7,722 nucleotides of DNA from Thiomonas sp. (GTDB taxonomy: Bacteria; Pseudomonadota; Gammaproteobacteria; Burkholderiales; Burkholderiaceae_C), in the NCBI GenBank assembly GCA_028706735.1, contig JAQTVS010000122.1, positions 1 through 7,722 on the forward strand, read 5' to 3'. Within the stretch, counting starts at the first letter, position 1; every line of letters starts with the position of its first letter. Below the pieces are notes generated by a model that ran no database searches, was not told where the DNA came from, and worked only from the letters and a program-made list of their open reading frames with translations. Shown here in pieces: positions 5,279-7,722 of this stretch. A program made the translations under genes and the position numbers.

Positions 5279-7722
5279 TCACCGCGGCGCCGCCCGCATG
5301 GCCTGCACGATGCGCTGCGTCTGCATGCTCACGGTGGTGACGCGCATCAGCAGGTCGATGACTTTTTCCTTGTGGTCGGCAAAGCGGTAAGTGTCGAAGC
5401 GCTCGCGGATCGTGGGGTCTTTGGGTTTTTTTTCCTTGTGCTGGTCGAGCACCCAGTCGATGGTGCAGCGGTTGCCGAGTTTGTAGGCCCAGGCTTCGGG
5501 CGGCACGCCGTGCAGCGTGGTTTCGGTGTCGATGACGATGCGGCCCTGCGCGGGGTCGCTCTTGAGCGCGGGCTTGGGGTGTTGACCGGAGGCGCGGGCG
5601 CGGGTGTCTGGTGTGTCGGTGCGTTGCAGCGGCCAGGGATCGACGCGCTCGAAACCGATGTGCAGGCGCATCAGCGTCTCGCCCCACGCGGCCCATTGCC
5701 ATTGCCAGAAGTCCGGGTAGAACGGAATGCGCGGGAATTCGCGCTTGAGGTTCTGCGCGTAGGTCTCGCGGTACGCCGGATCGTGCAGCACGGCGTAGCA
5801 GTAGTGAAAGATCGCTTCCTTGGTGATCTTGCGGACGCCAGATTTGGATTTGCTCCCTCTCCCGCTGGCGGGAGAGGGTTGGGGCGAGGGTTCGGCGGCT
5901 TTGTAGTGCGCGGCGAACTGTTTCAAAGCCCAGTCGGTGATGTTGTCTGCGAGTTCTCCATCTGAACCGATGCGCTGTATCGGCAGGCAGACCGTACCCG
6001 CTGCTGCACCGACGAAGTGCAGATCGGGAACCTGTTCCACGGCGCAAGCCATCCACGGCTTTTGCGCCGTAGCGTCAGTCACCACGATGCAAGGGTTCTG
6101 TGTGTCGCCTCTGCCGAAGATGGAGGGCAACTGGTACTGCATTTCATTGAGTTGCTGGCTGAAATACAACCGGCGTTTGACGAAAGGGCGATAGCAACTC
6201 GTCTGAATCTCTGCGGGGTTGAACGCGTAGCGCACTCCCTTTTTCAAATCGGACTTGACGGCGCGCGTCCACTTGATCGTGTTTCCAAGGTCTGCATCTC
6301 GTCGCTCGATGTGCGCGTTATAGATGTCAATGAGAAAACTCACCTTGGCCTGCAAGTGCGCGTCATCTTCGTCGTAAACCCATTCATCGCGGTTGGTCAC
6401 AACCCCAAGCGAAAACAACTTGAAAATCGCCCGCTCCTTCACCGCCGTTTTCGCCAACTTTGTGGCCTTGCTCGCAAGCGGGATGAGGCTGTCGAAGTCG
6501 TTGTGGGAGAGGTTGATCCAGTTTTCCGCCTGATCTGGTTGAATCTCGTCGAACGCGATGTCGCCCAGCGATTGCTTGCTCAACCAGGCAAGTTTTTCGG
6601 ACGCGCTCTGGGCGTATCTCCCTGCTGCCGCATAGCGGATACGCGCTTCGGTTTGATTCTGGGCCTTGCTGGTTCGTTTGACCATGAATGAGATCGCCAC
6701 CCCAGTGCCGATGCCAAACACGTTGCCGCCGCTGGCGTTTGGGTCATCCTGGCGCTTCCAGTCACCACCCAGATCGACCACGTAAATCTCGGCGAACTCC
6801 AGCGCCACGGTCTTGCGGAATCCGTCGAAGGTGCGGCTGTCGATGAAGCTGCGGTTGGTCACAAAAGCCAGCACGCCGTTGGCGTCGAGCCGGTCGGAGG
6901 CCCAGCGGAAAAAGCGGGCGTACATGTCGTAGAGCTTGGTTTTTTGCGCGGTGCTCTCGGCGATGTAGGTCTGCTTGATGCGCGCGTCGATCTGCGGGTA
7001 GACGCGGTTCTTGTTGTTGTCGTTCTCGCTCTGCTGGTTGGCGTTGTACGGCGGGTTGCCGATGACCACGCTGATGCGCCGCGCGTTCTGGCGCTTGATG
7101 CGCGCGACGTTTTCTTCGCTGACGCTGCCGAAGAGGTCGGCTGTGGCGCCCTTGGCCGCCGTGTGCAGGCCGACGTTGTCGAGGGTGTCCACGAAGCACA
7201 GGCTGGGAAACTCGGCGTACTCGCCGCTGATGGCGGCATAGGTGGCCTCGATATTGAGGTTGGCCACGTAGTAGGGAAGGATGGCGACTTCGTTGGCGTG
7301 CAGCTCGCTGCGATATTTGTGTTTGATTTTTTGCGGCTGGCCGCGGAAGTGTTCGAGCAGTTCGCAGATGAAGGTGCCGGTGCCGGTGGCCGGGTCGAGG
7401 ATGTCCACGTCGCGGTCGATGAGGTTGCGGCCGAAGTGCTTTTCGCACAGCCAGTCTGCGCCGTCGATCATGAAGCGCACAATCTCGCCCGGCGTATACA
7501 CCACGCCCAGCCGGTCGGCGGCCTTCGCGTTGTAGACCTTGTAGAAGTTCTCGTAGATGGCCTTCAGAAAGGTCTGCTTCTCGGCGTGGCTGCCGATCTG
7601 CGCGGCGGCGGCGCGAATGGCGGCGTAGTACGGCTCCAGGCCCTTGAGGGTCTGCTTTTTGAGCGCGCCGGTGAAGAAGGCGGCTTCGAGCGCGTACAGC
7701 TCGCGGGCGACGTTGTTCTCAC
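5279..7722 (-). CDS. Type ISP restriction-modification enzyme, methyltransferase and specificity C-terminal half (partial)
   Basis: The minus-strand frame is open from the right window edge to a TGA at 5281-5279, giving 813 visible residues. The GTG at 7504 is internal, because the frame runs upstream through ENNVARELYALEAAFF and IYENFYKVYNAKAADRLGVV. Type ISP enzymes (LlaGI/LlaBIII group) are single-chain proteins with Mrr-like nuclease, helicase, adenine methyltransferase and target-recognition domains; the first two would lie beyond the window. Visible residues about 73-117 hold VYTPGEIVRFMI and the SAM-binding motif LDPATGTGTF. The catalytic motif NPPY is encoded at 7046-7057. It is followed by segments typical of this family (NDNNKNRVYPQID, TKLYDMYARFFRWASDRL, FVTNRSFIDSRTFDGFRK, VVDLGGDW). 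The rest matches the type ISP C-terminal specificity region, ending in DHKEKVIDLLMRVTTVSMQT. An in-frame repeat-encoded insertion (PSPQPSPASGRGSKSKSG) interrupts this region. The frame is otherwise intact. Its role is defence against foreign DNA; the recognition sequence cannot be read from this window. Confidence 0.88.
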   Translation of the reverse strand, partial: ENNVARELYALEAAFFTGALKKQTLKGLEPYYAAIRAAAAQIGSHAEKQTFLKAIYENFYKVYNAKAADRLGVVYTPGEIVRFMIDGADWLCEKHFGRNLIDRDVDILDPATGTGTFICELLEHFRGQPQKIKHKYRSELHANEVAILPYYVANLNIEATYAAISGEYAEFPSLCFVDTLDNVGLHTAAKGATADLFGSVSEENVARIKRQNARRISVVIGNPPYNANQQSENDNNKNRVYPQIDARIKQTYIAESTAQKTKLYDMYARFFRWASDRLDANGVLAFVTNRSFIDSRTFDGFRKTVALEFAEIYVVDLGGDWKRQDDPNASGGNVFGIGTGVAISFMVKRTSKAQNQTEARIRYAAAGRYAQSASEKLAWLSKQSLGDIAFDEIQPDQAENWINLSHNDFDSLIPLASKATKLAKTAVKERAIFKLFSLGVVTNRDEWVYDEDDAHLQAKVSFLIDIYNAHIERRDADLGNTIKWTRAVKSDLKKGVRYAFNPAEIQTSCYRPFVKRRLYFSQQLNEMQYQLPSIFGRGDTQNPCIVVTDATAQKPWMACAVEQVPDLHFVGAAAGTVCLPIQRIGSDGELADNITDWALKQFAAHYKAAEPSPQPSPASGRGSKSKSGVRKITKEAIFHYCYAVLHDPAYRETYAQNLKREFPRIPFYPDFWQWQWAAWGETLMRLHIGFERVDPWPLQRTDTPDTRARASGQHPKPALKSDPAQGRIVIDTETTLHGVPPEAWAYKLGNRCTIDWVLDQHKEKKPKDPTIRERFDTYRFADHKEKVIDLLMRVTTVSMQTQRIVQAMRAAPR
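5842..5896 (-). repeat. REP-like palindromic repeat inserted in frame in the type ISP gene
   Basis: A perfect 11-bp stem (CCCTCTCCCGC at 5855-5865 and its complement at 5868-5878, separated by TG) is followed by GGGTTGGGGCGAGGG. This is the same architecture as the right end of the array at 3897-3930. On the coding strand it translates as EPSPQPSPASGRGSKSKSG, a low-complexity peptide often produced when such repeats sit inside proteobacterial genes. It falls between segments AAHYK and ITKEAIFHYCYAVLHD, which are close together in relatives as I know them. The insertion keeps the frame. Confidence 0.75.

Overview
The window is GC-rich proteobacterial DNA. The periplasmic multiheme cytochrome, the sulfide:quinone-reductase-like flavoprotein and the repeat style suggest a sulfur-oxidising betaproteobacterium (Burkholderiales, Thiomonas/Thiobacillus-like). 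That placement is inferred from gene content, not from a marker gene.

Layout: (1) At the left edge is the start of a minus-strand gene (1-160), cut by the window; its visible end resembles the N-terminus of TIGR04325-type putative methyltransferases. (2) A 214-base divergent intergenic region follows. (3) A plus-strand three-gene cluster (375-3706) encodes an octaheme c-type cytochrome of the tetrathionate reductase (Otr) family with a signal peptide and a C-terminal membrane anchor, then a four-helix di-heme cytochrome b561-like subunit, then a secreted protein of unknown function with an internally repeated motif. (4) A tandem array of palindromic repeats (about 3716-3936) lies between convergent genes and probably acts as a two-way terminator. 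(5) A minus-strand SQR-family FAD oxidoreductase (3949-5085) keeps the cysteines expected for sulfide chemistry. (6) A short gap is followed by the C-terminal 813 residues of a minus-strand type ISP restriction-modification enzyme (5279-7722, continuing past the right edge). A repeat related to the terminator repeat is inserted in frame in its coding sequence.

Working model: the b-type cytochrome exchanges electrons between the quinone pool and the membrane-tethered octaheme cytochrome. The latter interconverts a small sulfur (tetrathionate/thiosulfate/sulfite) or nitrogen (nitrite, hydroxylamine) substrate in the periplasm, and the third protein serves as an accessory or substrate-binding factor. 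The SQR-like enzyme feeds electrons from sulfide-level sulfur into the same quinone pool. The restriction enzyme is a separate defence gene. The least described part is the cytochrome cluster with its uncharacterised third member.
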